Assembly (NCBI GenBank): GCA_017457465.1
Contig: JAFTHJ010000100.1
Coordinates: forward strand, 1-10,749
Reading direction: 5' to 3'
DNA: 10,749 nucleotides
Source of the DNA: Clostridia bacterium
Lineage (GTDB): Bacteria; Bacillota; Clostridia; Oscillospirales; CAG-272
Positions 1 through 6,997 of the stretch are shown here, piece by piece. Within the stretch, counting starts at the first letter, position 1; the number at the start of each line of letters is the position of its first letter. The position numbers were made by a program, and so were the translations under genes. The notes beneath the pieces are model-generated. The model ran no database searches and had not been told where the DNA came from. It saw nothing but the letters and a program-made list of their open reading frames with translations.

Positions 1-13
1 ACAAAGAAAAAGA

Positions 14-60
14 TTTTTCAATAGTTTTTTGAAAAAATAAAAAATATATTTGAAAATATC
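14..60. promoter_or_regulatory. A/T-rich upstream tract with short inverted repeat
   Basis: This stretch just upstream of the first promoter is almost pure A/T with repeated A- and T-runs. It contains an 8-bp inverted repeat, TTTTTCAA at 14-21 and TTGAAAAA at 29-36, around a 7-nt loop. Its position just upstream of the -35 box fits an UP-element or intrinsically bent DNA that strengthens the promoter. The inverted repeat lacks the GC pairs of a good terminator stem, so I do not call it a terminator of an upstream gene, although that is possible. Function is inferred from composition and position only. Confidence 0.3.
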
Positions 61-68
61 TTATTTCA

Positions 69-97
69 TTGACATCGGAGCTTGAAAATGATACAAT
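69..97 (+). promoter_or_regulatory. Sigma-A type promoter of the TerB-ATPase-helicase operon
   Basis: A perfect -35 box TTGACA (69-74) lies exactly 17 nt from a near-perfect -10 box TACAAT (92-97). Transcription should start near 104, leaving a 5' leader of only about 25 nt before the first gene. There is no room for a riboswitch or attenuator. No operator-like dyad overlaps the core promoter. The operon therefore looks constitutively and fairly strongly transcribed, unless a repressor site escapes notice. Confidence 0.8.
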
Positions 98-130
98 AAT
101 ATAATACGATATTTCGGGGAGGTGAGAGAT

Positions 131-1780
131 ATGCAGGATAGTGGCGGCGGAAATTCGCGAAAGAAAGAGCTTGACGATTTCTGGGACATAGATATGATAG
201 TTCCGAAAAGAAAGGCACCTATGCATAGCTCCGCAAAATCTACCGAAACCGTGGAGATAACCGTCTCGTCCGCGCTTGAGTCACTCACAGACAGCAAGAC
301 TTACAAGTCCGAAAAATTAAGCGTGGGAGAGGGAGGCGTTATCAAAAAATACCTCTCGGAGGATGTCTCTCAAAGGGAGCCACTTTATAGCTATTCGCTG
401 GAAAACTCTCTGGTTCACAACGTGAGGATATACAAGAAGCCGAGCAATTACGCGTATTACGAGAATTTTTACAGAGACGCGCTAAAATACTTAAACGAAA
501 AATCAGCGGTGGCGGAGCGCGTTCCGTTCTTCTCATACGTTCCGCAATATGACCAGATGAACGAGGGACAGTTTGCGTACTATCTCTATTTCAGGGAGCA
601 GGCGAGGTCGGGAAATTATATAGATGCCGATTACAGCTATATATTGCTTTATATTTACGAGATACTGAATCTTGGTGACAGAATGGACACGACCTTCGGT
701 CAGTCCCAGCTTTGCGGACTTTGGTGGGCGTATCGGGATAAGCACTGCGCACTTGGCAGACAACTTGCCGACTGGATGTGTGAATACAGTCTGATAAACC
801 GAGTGGCGCCCCCTGCGGATATTGATATTCAAAGTATTCCGCGCGAGTGCGTATATAAGGAATATCTTCTTGTCAACAAGGGCGTTGGATATGACTATTA
901 TTCCGAGGCGTTACTCGCCCTCTCAAGCGCGTATGATTACCGACGCAGCAAGTTTGCGACGGGGGAGAATACCGAGGTTTTTGAGCGGTACATTCCCAAG
1001 GCGCTTTCGGCGTGTATCGCGCATCTTTCTACCTCGGGCGGAGTTCTCTCGGGAGTGGGATTCAGTGACAGCAGCATCTCACGGGACGCCTATGTGGGCG
1101 CACTTTGCTCACACAGAGCGAGATATAAAATAGAGCTTGACTATTGCTCTTTTTCAAGGACAAACGAGTTGAGATATCTTGTTGGGGATATCGTGAAATA
1201 TTCAGAAAACAAAATAAGGGCGTATTTGGGAATAAAATCGAGGCTTGGATGTTATTCTCTTGACAACGATATAAGGCATTTGCTTGACGACTTTTTTGCC
1301 ACTCGACTCACAAAGCGTGTCAAGACCGTCCGAAAGGAAGAACGTCAGGAATACGATGCTTTGTATGAGCTTCCCGCGAAGCCGCTTTCGCTCTCCGATG
1401 CCTCAAAAATCGAGGAGGAGTCATGGGAGACAACGAGGAGCCTTGTGGAAGCCTTTGAGGAGGAAGAATCGGTTTCGGACATCTCTTATGTCGCGGAAAA
1501 GGAAATTGCCGAGGTGCTTGGCGAGAATGTCGCGGATGATAGCGACGGCTTGATGGGGGCGCTAGGAGAGCTCTTGGTGTTTGCCAGAGCCGTATATCGT
1601 GGGGACACGGCGGCACAAAGAGAATTCATCCGCGGAAGCGGACGGATGCCCGACAGTATAGTTGACAGCATAAACGAGATAAGCACCGATATAATCGGAG
1701 ATATTCTTATCGAGGATGATGGCGGAGCATATAGAATAGTTGAGGATTACGAATTTTATTTTGAAGCTTCGGAGGATTAA
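131..1780 (+). CDS. TerB_N/TerB_C domain protein, first gene of a defence-like operon
   Basis: I recognise a TerB_N domain followed by a TerB_C-like C-terminus; the molecular function of this combination is not established. The first ~85 residues are polar and probably disordered. TerB_N spans about residues 90-300 and holds the typical run PFFSYVPQYDQMNEGQ with a following YSYILLYIYEI (numbers from the ATG at 131). The conserved NELRYLVGDIVKYSENKIR stretch is near 345-365. The C-terminus, with GRMPDSIVDSIN near 504-515 and an acidic tail, resembles TerB_C. The protein has 549 residues, no signal peptide and no membrane segment, so it is likely cytoplasmic. The start is ATG 131 because GGGGAGG (116-122) sits 8 nt before it; a GTG at 122 overlaps that site. 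The stop codon abuts the ATPase start. TerB-family proteins have been linked by comparative genomics to stress response and DNA processing. I infer a scaffold or sensor role for the two downstream enzymes. Confidence 0.85.
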   Translation: MQDSGGGNSRKKELDDFWDIDMIVPKRKAPMHSSAKSTETVEITVSSALESLTDSKTYKSEKLSVGEGGVIKKYLSEDVSQREPLYSYSLENSLVHNVRIYKKPSNYAYYENFYRDALKYLNEKSAVAERVPFFSYVPQYDQMNEGQFAYYLYFREQARSGNYIDADYSYILLYIYEILNLGDRMDTTFGQSQLCGLWWAYRDKHCALGRQLADWMCEYSLINRVAPPADIDIQSIPRECVYKEYLLVNKGVGYDYYSEALLALSSAYDYRRSKFATGENTEVFERYIPKALSACIAHLSTSGGVLSGVGFSDSSISRDAYVGALCSHRARYKIELDYCSFSRTNELRYLVGDIVKYSENKIRAYLGIKSRLGCYSLDNDIRHLLDDFFATRLTKRVKTVRKEERQEYDALYELPAKPLSLSDASKIEEESWETTRSLVEAFEEEESVSDISYVAEKEIAEVLGENVADDSDGLMGALGELLVFARAVYRGDTAAQREFIRGSGRMPDSIVDSINEISTDIIGDILIEDDGGAYRIVEDYEFYFEASED

Positions 1781-1783
1781 ATG
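1771..1783 (+). promoter_or_regulatory. Ribosome binding site inside the end of the TerB gene, abutting start
   Basis: GGAGG at 1771-1775 lies in the last codons of the TerB-domain gene, 5 nt before the ATPase start codon at 1781. The upstream TAA (1778-1780) touches the ATG with no gap. Ribosomes finishing the first gene clear the site and can restart at once, so the two proteins are probably made in coupled, near-stoichiometric amounts. The sequence shows the layout; the coupling is inferred. Confidence 0.7.
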
Positions 1784-3130
1784 GAACAGGATATAAATTT
1801 GCAAAGAGTACCTAAAAGAATACTTAATTCCTTACTCGCCTCGGTTTCAGCAGGTGTTGTTCCGAGAGCGGGAGCGCCGTATATCGCTATCGGGCGCAAG
1901 GACGAAATAGCCGCGCTTCTTTCCGACCTTGAGTCGGTCAACGAGGGCTGCGGAACTATGCGATTTATCATAGGACGGTACGGAAGCGGAAAGAGCTTTC
2001 TTATGCAGCTTATAAGGGGATACGCCCTTGAACGGGATTTTGTTACTGCGGATGCCGACCTCTCTCCCGAGCGCAGACTTTACGGAGCCTCGGGGAGCGG
2101 TGTCGCGACCTACAGAGAGCTTATAAAGAATCTCGCTTCTAAATCCTCGCCCGACGGCGGGGCTCTGCCGAGGATAATCGCCCGTTGGATAGACGGTATG
2201 CAAGTTGAGATAACAGCTACGGGTGTCGAACCCGAGAGCGAGGAGTTCGCGAGAAGACTTAATATCTGCGTTTCGGAGAAGCTTCGGGATATCGAGTTTT
2301 TAGTTGGCGGGTTCGATTTTTCGCGCGTGATAACCGAATATTACAAGGCGTTTGTCAGGGGCGATGATGAAAGACGAATAGCCTGTCTGCGCTGGCTCCG
2401 AGGCGAGTTCGCCACCAAGACCGAGGCAAGAGGGGCTCTTGGCTTTTCGGTGTCGGTCATAATCGACGACGATAACTGGTATGACTTTCTCAAACTCTGG
2501 GCATCTCTGGTACGCACTATGGGCTACAGAGGACTTATAGTATTTATCGACGAGTGTGTCAATCTTTACAAGATAAATCACAGGGTAAGTCGGGAGAATA
2601 ACTATGAGAAGATACTCTCAATGTTCAACGATACCTTGCAGGGACGTGCGCCGGGGCTTGGACTTGTTCTCGGCGGAACTCCGCAGTTCCTTGACGATAC
2701 GCGCAGAGGACTTTTCAGCTACGAGGCTTTGCGAAGCAGACTTTGCGACAGCCGCTTCTCGGTAGACGGTGCTGTAAATCTCATAGGTCCCGTGATAAGA
2801 CTCCGTAGATTAAGTGACGACGAGCTTTTCGCGCTCATATCGAGAGTGACCAAGCTATATGCGCAGAATTACGGAGTAGAGCCGAGAATAACGGAGGATG
2901 AGAAGGTCAGATTCCTTCAGATTTGTCTCTCACGCGCGGGTGCTGACAGTATGATAACACCGCGTGAGATGCTCCGAGATTATATGACGGTGCTTAATCT
3001 GCTTATGCAGAACAGTGAGCTTACCTTTGACGGTATAGTGGGTACCGCGGTGACACTTAAGAGTGAAGCCGAGGAGTTTGAAGAAAAGAACGATAAAAAG
3101 GTGTATGCGCCCGAGGATATAATTTTTTGA
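1781..3130 (+). CDS. BrxC/BrxD-like (DUF2791-type) P-loop ATP-binding protein
   Basis: This 449-residue cytoplasmic AAA-like ATPase matches the BREX ATP-binding family, closest in size and layout to BrxD. Visible motifs are Walker A GRYGSGKS (65-72), preceded by the GRKDEIAALL segment that starts the domain, and Walker B GLIVFIDE (251-258, acidic pair D257/E258). A sensor-1-like strand LVLGGTP follows (295-301), then possible arginine fingers in EALRSRL (315-321). The C-terminal TPREMLRDYMTVLN stretch (393-406) is typical of the family. All key nucleotide-binding residues are present, so it should bind and hydrolyse ATP. In type 2 BREX loci BrxD sits beside the BrxHI helicase, and the same neighbour follows here after 35 nt. 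It differs from BREX in having a TerB-domain protein upstream and no PglX or PglZ in view. DNA loading or remodelling for the helicase is an inference. Confidence 0.85.
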   Translation: MEQDINLQRVPKRILNSLLASVSAGVVPRAGAPYIAIGRKDEIAALLSDLESVNEGCGTMRFIIGRYGSGKSFLMQLIRGYALERDFVTADADLSPERRLYGASGSGVATYRELIKNLASKSSPDGGALPRIIARWIDGMQVEITATGVEPESEEFARRLNICVSEKLRDIEFLVGGFDFSRVITEYYKAFVRGDDERRIACLRWLRGEFATKTEARGALGFSVSVIIDDDNWYDFLKLWASLVRTMGYRGLIVFIDECVNLYKINHRVSRENNYEKILSMFNDTLQGRAPGLGLVLGGTPQFLDDTRRGLFSYEALRSRLCDSRFSVDGAVNLIGPVIRLRRLSDDELFALISRVTKLYAQNYGVEPRITEDEKVRFLQICLSRAGADSMITPREMLRDYMTVLNLLMQNSELTFDGIVGTAVTLKSEAEEFEEKNDKKVYAPEDIIF

Positions 3131-3150
3131 GACGAAAATGAAAGCTTAAA

Positions 3151-3168
3151 GGGGAGGATGGAAGAATG
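3151..3168 (+). promoter_or_regulatory. Ribosome binding site fixing the helicase start
   Basis: GGGGAGG (3151-3157) lies 8 nt before ATG 3166. It is the same motif at the same spacing as for the first gene of the operon (116-122 before ATG 131). An out-of-frame ATG at 3158 overlaps the site and is too close to be used. The identical initiation signals suggest that the helicase is translated independently at a rate similar to the TerB protein, in contrast to the coupled ATPase gene. Confidence 0.75.
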
Positions 3169-5382
3169 ACCGAGGCGGACAGAATATTTGAACGCTTTCC
3201 CGATTTTATCAGGGAATTTATATATTCTCATTCGTGGGAATCATTGCGCGCGGTGCAGATAGCCGCGGCTAAAACTATATTTGAAACAGACAGAAATCTT
3301 CTGCTCACCTCGTCGACCGCGAGCGGAAAAACCGAGGCGGCGTTCTTTCCGATACTTACCGAGCTTTACTACAACAGACCGTCGAGTATAGGAGTGCTAT
3401 ATATAGCACCCCTCAAAAGCCTTATAAACGACCAGTTTCTGCGTATCGATTCGCTTCTTGAGGAGACGGGAATAAAGGTCACGCATTGGCACGGAGACGT
3501 GGCGGCATCGCACAAGAAGAAGCTTCTGTCCTCTCCCGAGGGAATATTGCAGATAACGCCCGAATCGCTTGAGGCTATGCTTATCAACCGCTCAAACGAT
3601 ATACCAAGGCTTTTCGGAGACCTGCGCTATGTGGTCATAGACGAGATACACACACTCACGGGAAGCGACAGAGGAAATCAGATAATCTGTCAGCTCTCGA
3701 GAATATCGCGGCTTATAGGACACTCGCCAAGGCGTATCGGACTTTCCGCGACGGTTGGCTGCGCCTCGGATGCGGCTGCGTGGCTCGCGGCGGGGAGCGG
3801 ACGGGATACGGATGTTCCGCTCTTTGAGGAGGAGCAGATAAGATGGCGGATCGGAATGGAGCATTTCTTTATTCACGGAAAGAACGAGGGTGAAGAGAAA
3901 GGGGAATCGGTCTCGGCTCTTGACGCGGGATACGAGTATATGTATGATTGTGTCAAGGATAAAAAATCTCTCGTGTTTTCAAATTCGCGTGAGGAGACAG
4001 AATATGTATGCGCCACTCTGCGGCAGATAGCGCGTAGGAGGGGAGAGCGGGATATATTCCTGATACACCACGGAAATCTATCGGCATCTCTGCGTGAGGA
4101 AGCCGAAATGAAAATGAAGGACGAGGATATTCACGCGGTCACCTGCGCTACTGTTACTATGGAGCTTGGTATAGATATCGGTAAGCTCGAGAGAATACTT
4201 CAGAATGACGCCCCGAATAGCGTATCGAGCTTTTTGCAGAGGCTCGGACGCTCGGGCAGACGCGGACAGCCGCCCGAGATGATGATGGTATTCCGCGAGG
4301 AGGAGCCGCTCCCGAACGCTCCGCTTCCGCAGCTTATTCCGTGGGGACTTATCCGCGCTATTGCCATAGTTCAGTTGTATATTGAGGAAAGATTTATAGA
4401 GCCGCCCTTCTCGAAAAAGCAGCCTATGAGTCTTTTGTTCCACCAGACCTTGAGCGTTCTGGCGTCGAGCGGAGAGCTTACCGCGGCAAGACTTGCCGAG
4501 AGGGTGTTGAGTCTGCCGCCGTTTGCGGATATTTCGCGGGAGGATTATAAGGCGCTTATAGTTTCAATGCTTAACTCGGATATGATAGAGATGACCGAGG
4601 AGAAAGGTCTTATCGTAGGACTTGCGGGGGAGAGACTTCTCGGCAGCTTCAAGTTTTACGCGGTATTCAACGATAGCGAGGATTATACCGTGAGATGTGA
4701 ATCCGAGGAGATAGGAACAATAACCACACCGCCACCCGCGGGAGACAGATTTGCACTTGCGGGTAGGGTATGGGAGGTTACCGAGGTCGATACACAGCGA
4801 CGGCTCGATTACGTTAAGAGCGTTGAGGGCAAAATGGAGATATCCTGGCCCGGAGATTACGGAGAGATACACACCCGCATACTTGAGAGAATGAAGCAGG
4901 TGCTATCGGAGGATACAGTATATCCCTATCTGAAAGAGAATGCCCGACACAGGCTCGATGTGGCAAGACGAGTTGCGAGAGCGACGGGAATGACAAGAAA
5001 TTCCCTTATACACCTCGGCGGATATACCTGGTGTCTGTTCCCTTGGCTCGGAACACGCTCCTTCAGAACGCTTCGCAAATTCCTCTCGAAGAACGCCCAT
5101 CGCTTCGGTATATCGGGGATAGAGTTTGAGGGATGCTATTATATTACCTTCCGTATGGAGCGGGGAAGCGGAGAGGAGCTTTTCGCTTATCTGAACTCAC
5201 ACGTGGAGAAATACGGCATAGACCCGCTGACGCTCGTAAGCCCGAAGGAGCTTCCCGTGTTTGAAAAATACGATAGCTATATCCCGGGTGAGCTTTTGAG
5301 ATACGCATATGCTGCCGATAAGCTCAATCCGCGCGAAACAGAGCGGAGAATTGGGGATATTTATAGCGAATATAAGCTCTGA
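3166..5382 (+). CDS. Lhr/BrxHI-type superfamily 2 DEAD/DEAH-box helicase
   Basis: This 738-residue ATP-dependent nucleic-acid helicase has every expected SF2 motif. They are Q-like RAVQ (28-31), motif I TASGKT (51-56), Ia APLKSL (81-86), Ib TPESLE (131-136), II DEIH (159-162), III SAT (194-196), IV LVFSNSR (269-275), V TMELGIDIG (331-339) and VI QRLGRSGRRG (358-367). The order and the Lhr-like motifs IV to VI place it with Lhr-type helicases. The region beyond ~400 probably holds a winged-helix and a beta-rich Lhr-type module around 500-590 (AGRVWEVTEVD). It is about half the length of full-size Lhr and fits the BrxHI size class. It follows the ATPase by 35 nt with its own binding site. The active site looks intact. 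The substrate (invading DNA, R-loops or replication intermediates) cannot be read from the sequence. The brxHI label would be reasonable, but I withhold the symbol because no BREX core is present. Confidence 0.88.
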   Translation: MTEADRIFERFPDFIREFIYSHSWESLRAVQIAAAKTIFETDRNLLLTSSTASGKTEAAFFPILTELYYNRPSSIGVLYIAPLKSLINDQFLRIDSLLEETGIKVTHWHGDVAASHKKKLLSSPEGILQITPESLEAMLINRSNDIPRLFGDLRYVVIDEIHTLTGSDRGNQIICQLSRISRLIGHSPRRIGLSATVGCASDAAAWLAAGSGRDTDVPLFEEEQIRWRIGMEHFFIHGKNEGEEKGESVSALDAGYEYMYDCVKDKKSLVFSNSREETEYVCATLRQIARRRGERDIFLIHHGNLSASLREEAEMKMKDEDIHAVTCATVTMELGIDIGKLERILQNDAPNSVSSFLQRLGRSGRRGQPPEMMMVFREEEPLPNAPLPQLIPWGLIRAIAIVQLYIEERFIEPPFSKKQPMSLLFHQTLSVLASSGELTAARLAERVLSLPPFADISREDYKALIVSMLNSDMIEMTEEKGLIVGLAGERLLGSFKFYAVFNDSEDYTVRCESEEIGTITTPPPAGDRFALAGRVWEVTEVDTQRRLDYVKSVEGKMEISWPGDYGEIHTRILERMKQVLSEDTVYPYLKENARHRLDVARRVARATGMTRNSLIHLGGYTWCLFPWLGTRSFRTLRKFLSKNAHRFGISGIEFEGCYYITFRMERGSGEELFAYLNSHVEKYGIDPLTLVSPKELPVFEKYDSYIPGELLRYAYAADKLNPRETERRIGDIYSEYKL

Positions 5383-5442
5383 ATTGTCCAAAACGCCCCA
5401 AAAGTGCTTTAATGCGAAAAATAATATTGTGCAGAATGAATA

Positions 5443-5471
5443 TTGACTTTTTTGGCGTAAAAGAGTATCAT
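5443..5471 (+). promoter_or_regulatory. Sigma-A type promoter of the ilvA-ridA unit
   Basis: TTGACT (5443-5448) and TATCAT (5466-5471) are separated by 17 nt. The start of transcription would fall near 5478, just before the stem I sequences of the T-box leader. An overlapping TATACT at 5471-5476 has a spacing of 22 nt and is unlikely to be the -10 box. Confidence 0.75.
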
Positions 5472-5477
5472 ATACTT

Positions 5478-5752
5478 ACCGCTATGATAGGGAGCGGCAC
5501 GGCGCGAATTTTTCATCAGAGAGCTGTCGTACGGTGCGAGACAGTGAAAGACCGCCGCGCTAATCACCCTTGAGCTGACTGCCGAAAGTCTGTGCAACAC
5601 CGGTTGCGCGACAAGTAGAACAGTACGTGATTTCCGCGTTAAGGAAAAATGTATGAAAGTACGTTGAGTGTCCCGAGTATATTCGGGGAATCGGAGTGGT
5701 ACCGCGGAGTTTTCGTCTCCGTCTCTGTTAAGAGACGGAGACTTATTTTTTT
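5478..5752 (+). promoter_or_regulatory. T-box leader upstream of ilvA, apparent isoleucine specifier
   Basis: This tRNA-sensing leader is identified by the T-box core GTGGTACCGCG (5696-5706), a stem I, and an overlapping terminator. Stem I can form a lower helix AGGG (5489-5492)/CCCT (5567-5570) and an upper helix CGGCG (5500-5504)/CGCCG (5553-5557). Its distal part has AGAGAG (5518-5523) and a hairpin CTGTC (5524-5528)/GACAG (5540-5544) whose loop carries GGTGCGA. In the internal loop the triplet ATC (5563-5565), followed by A5566 directly below the helix, is the best specifier and codes isoleucine. The TGGT bulge (5697-5700) would pair with an ACCA tRNA 3' end, consistent with tRNA-Ile. GGAG (5693-5696) can pair with CTCC (5717-5720), excluding the terminator stem. 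Uncharged tRNA-Ile is thus expected to switch ilvA and ridA on. Confidence 0.88.
5715..5752 (+). terminator. Intrinsic terminator of the ilvA T-box leader
   Basis: A perfect 12-bp stem, GTCTCCGTCTCT (5715-5726) with AGAGACGGAGAC (5731-5742), closes a GTTA loop and is followed by TTATTTTTTT (5743-5752). Its 5' arm overlaps the segment needed for the antiterminator, so it is the off state of the T-box switch rather than the end of an upstream gene. Confidence 0.92.
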
Positions 5753-5770
5753 GAAAGGATATATAGAAAA

Positions 5771-6976
5771 ATGCTTACACTTGATAAGGTATATCACGCG
5801 GCGTACGTTCTCAAGGACGTCGTCAGAGAGACATCGCTCATTCAGTCTGCGAAAATAAATCCCGACTGCAAGGAGCTTTATCTCAAAACCGAAAATCTTC
5901 AGATAACAGGCTCCTTTAAGGTAAGAGGAGCGGGATATATGATATCCCAGCTTACCGAGGAGGAAAAGGCGAGGGGCGTTATAGCTTGTTCTGCGGGAAA
6001 TCACGCGCAGGGCGTGGCTCTCGCGGCTTCCAAATACGGAATAAAGGCGACTATCTGTCTGCCTGACGGAGCGCCTATCTCCAAGGTAGAGGCGACCAAG
6101 AGCTACGGCGCCGAGGTCGTTATGGTCAAGGGAGTTTACGACGATGCCTATAAACGCGCTCTTGAGCTTCGTGACGAAAAGGGATATACGTTTGTCCATC
6201 CCTTTGACGACGATAATGTTATAGCGGGACAGGGAACCATAGGTCTTGAGATACTTAACGAGCTTGACGGTATAGACGCCGTAGTCGTTCCCGTAGGCGG
6301 AGGCGGACTTATATCTGGCGTGGCTTATGTAATAAAGCATCTCGCGCCTCACGTCAAGGTATACGGCGTTCAGTCAGCGGGTGCGCCGAGTATGTACAAC
6401 TCGGTTCGTGACGGAAAAATAGAGCGTCTCGGCAGCGTATCCACGATAGCCGACGGTATTGCGGTCAAGCAGCCGGGTGAGAACACCTTCGACCTCTGCT
6501 CGAAATATGTTGACGAGATAGTTATCGTTAACGAGGACGAGATATCCTCCGCGATACTCGCGCTCATAGAACAGCATAAGATGATAGCCGAGGGCGCGGG
6601 AGCGGTATCGGTGGCGGCGGTTATGTTCAACAAGATTCCCGTCAAGGATAAACGAGTTGTCTGTGTCGTATCGGGCGGTAATATAGACGTTACGATACTC
6701 TCCCGAGTTATCGAGAGAGGTCTGCTCACCTCGGGAAGAACCTGCAATCTCTGCATCGAGCTTATGGATAAGCCCGGTCAGCTTATGGATGTATCCAGAA
6801 TTATTGCTTCTCTGGGAGCGAACGTTATCTCGGTTCACCACGAGAGAGCGAGTGAGACAAAGGATATCAACGGCTGTTATCTGCGTCTGGTTCTTGAGAC
6901 CAAGAATTATGAACATATCGAATCAATAACGAAGGCACTCTCCAATGAGGGCTTCCGCATAGTTTCGGTTCAGTAA
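5771..6976 (+). CDS. ilvA: Threonine ammonia-lyase (threonine dehydratase) with C-terminal ACT domain
   Basis: A PLP-dependent cytoplasmic enzyme that deaminates threonine to 2-oxobutyrate and ammonia, the committed step towards isoleucine. It has 401 residues. The PLP lysine is K50 in GSFKVRGA, SAGNHAQG (74-81) and the phosphate-binding GGGGL (176-180) follow, and SGGN (301-304) holds the serine that contacts the PLP ring nitrogen. From about 324 to the end there is one ACT domain, beginning NLCIELMDKPGQLMDVSRII. The ~400-residue single-ACT form is shared by anabolic IlvA and catabolic TdcB-like enzymes. The isoleucine-type T-box and the ilvBNC genes downstream favour the biosynthetic role. 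AAAGGA (5754-5759) lies 11 nt before the ATG, a rather long spacing. The ACT domain probably gives allosteric control by isoleucine or valine, which is known for the family but cannot be seen directly here. Confidence 0.92.
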   Translation: MLTLDKVYHAAYVLKDVVRETSLIQSAKINPDCKELYLKTENLQITGSFKVRGAGYMISQLTEEEKARGVIACSAGNHAQGVALAASKYGIKATICLPDGAPISKVEATKSYGAEVVMVKGVYDDAYKRALELRDEKGYTFVHPFDDDNVIAGQGTIGLEILNELDGIDAVVVPVGGGGLISGVAYVIKHLAPHVKVYGVQSAGAPSMYNSVRDGKIERLGSVSTIADGIAVKQPGENTFDLCSKYVDEIVIVNEDEISSAILALIEQHKMIAEGAGAVSVAAVMFNKIPVKDKRVVCVVSGGNIDVTILSRVIERGLLTSGRTCNLCIELMDKPGQLMDVSRIIASLGANVISVHHERASETKDINGCYLRLVLETKNYEHIESITKALSNEGFRIVSVQ

Positions 6977-6997
6977 AATAAAAAGGAGATAAATACA

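Noticed and set aside
14..36. Inverted repeat near the window start as a terminator of an upstream gene
   Set aside because: The stem is nearly all A/T pairs and weak. An upstream promoter element is at least as likely.
122..130. GTG at 122 as the start of the TerB-domain gene
   Set aside because: It overlaps the ribosome binding site GGGGAGG (116-122). ATG 131 has ideal 8-nt spacing.
131..5382. Calling the first operon a complete BREX system
   Set aside because: Only BrxD-like and BrxHI-like members are present. The PglX methyltransferase, PglZ phosphatase and PglW/PglY components are not in the window, so a full BREX call is unsupported.
5649..5858. Small open frame inside the ilvA leader as a leader peptide
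   Set aside because: It has no ribosome binding site, crosses the terminator and overlaps ilvA in another frame. The T-box explains regulation without a peptide.
5639..6352. Minus-strand open frame of 237 codons opposite the ilvA leader and ilvA
   Set aside because: It is antisense to a conserved gene and a structured RNA leader, with no recognisable protein features or binding site.
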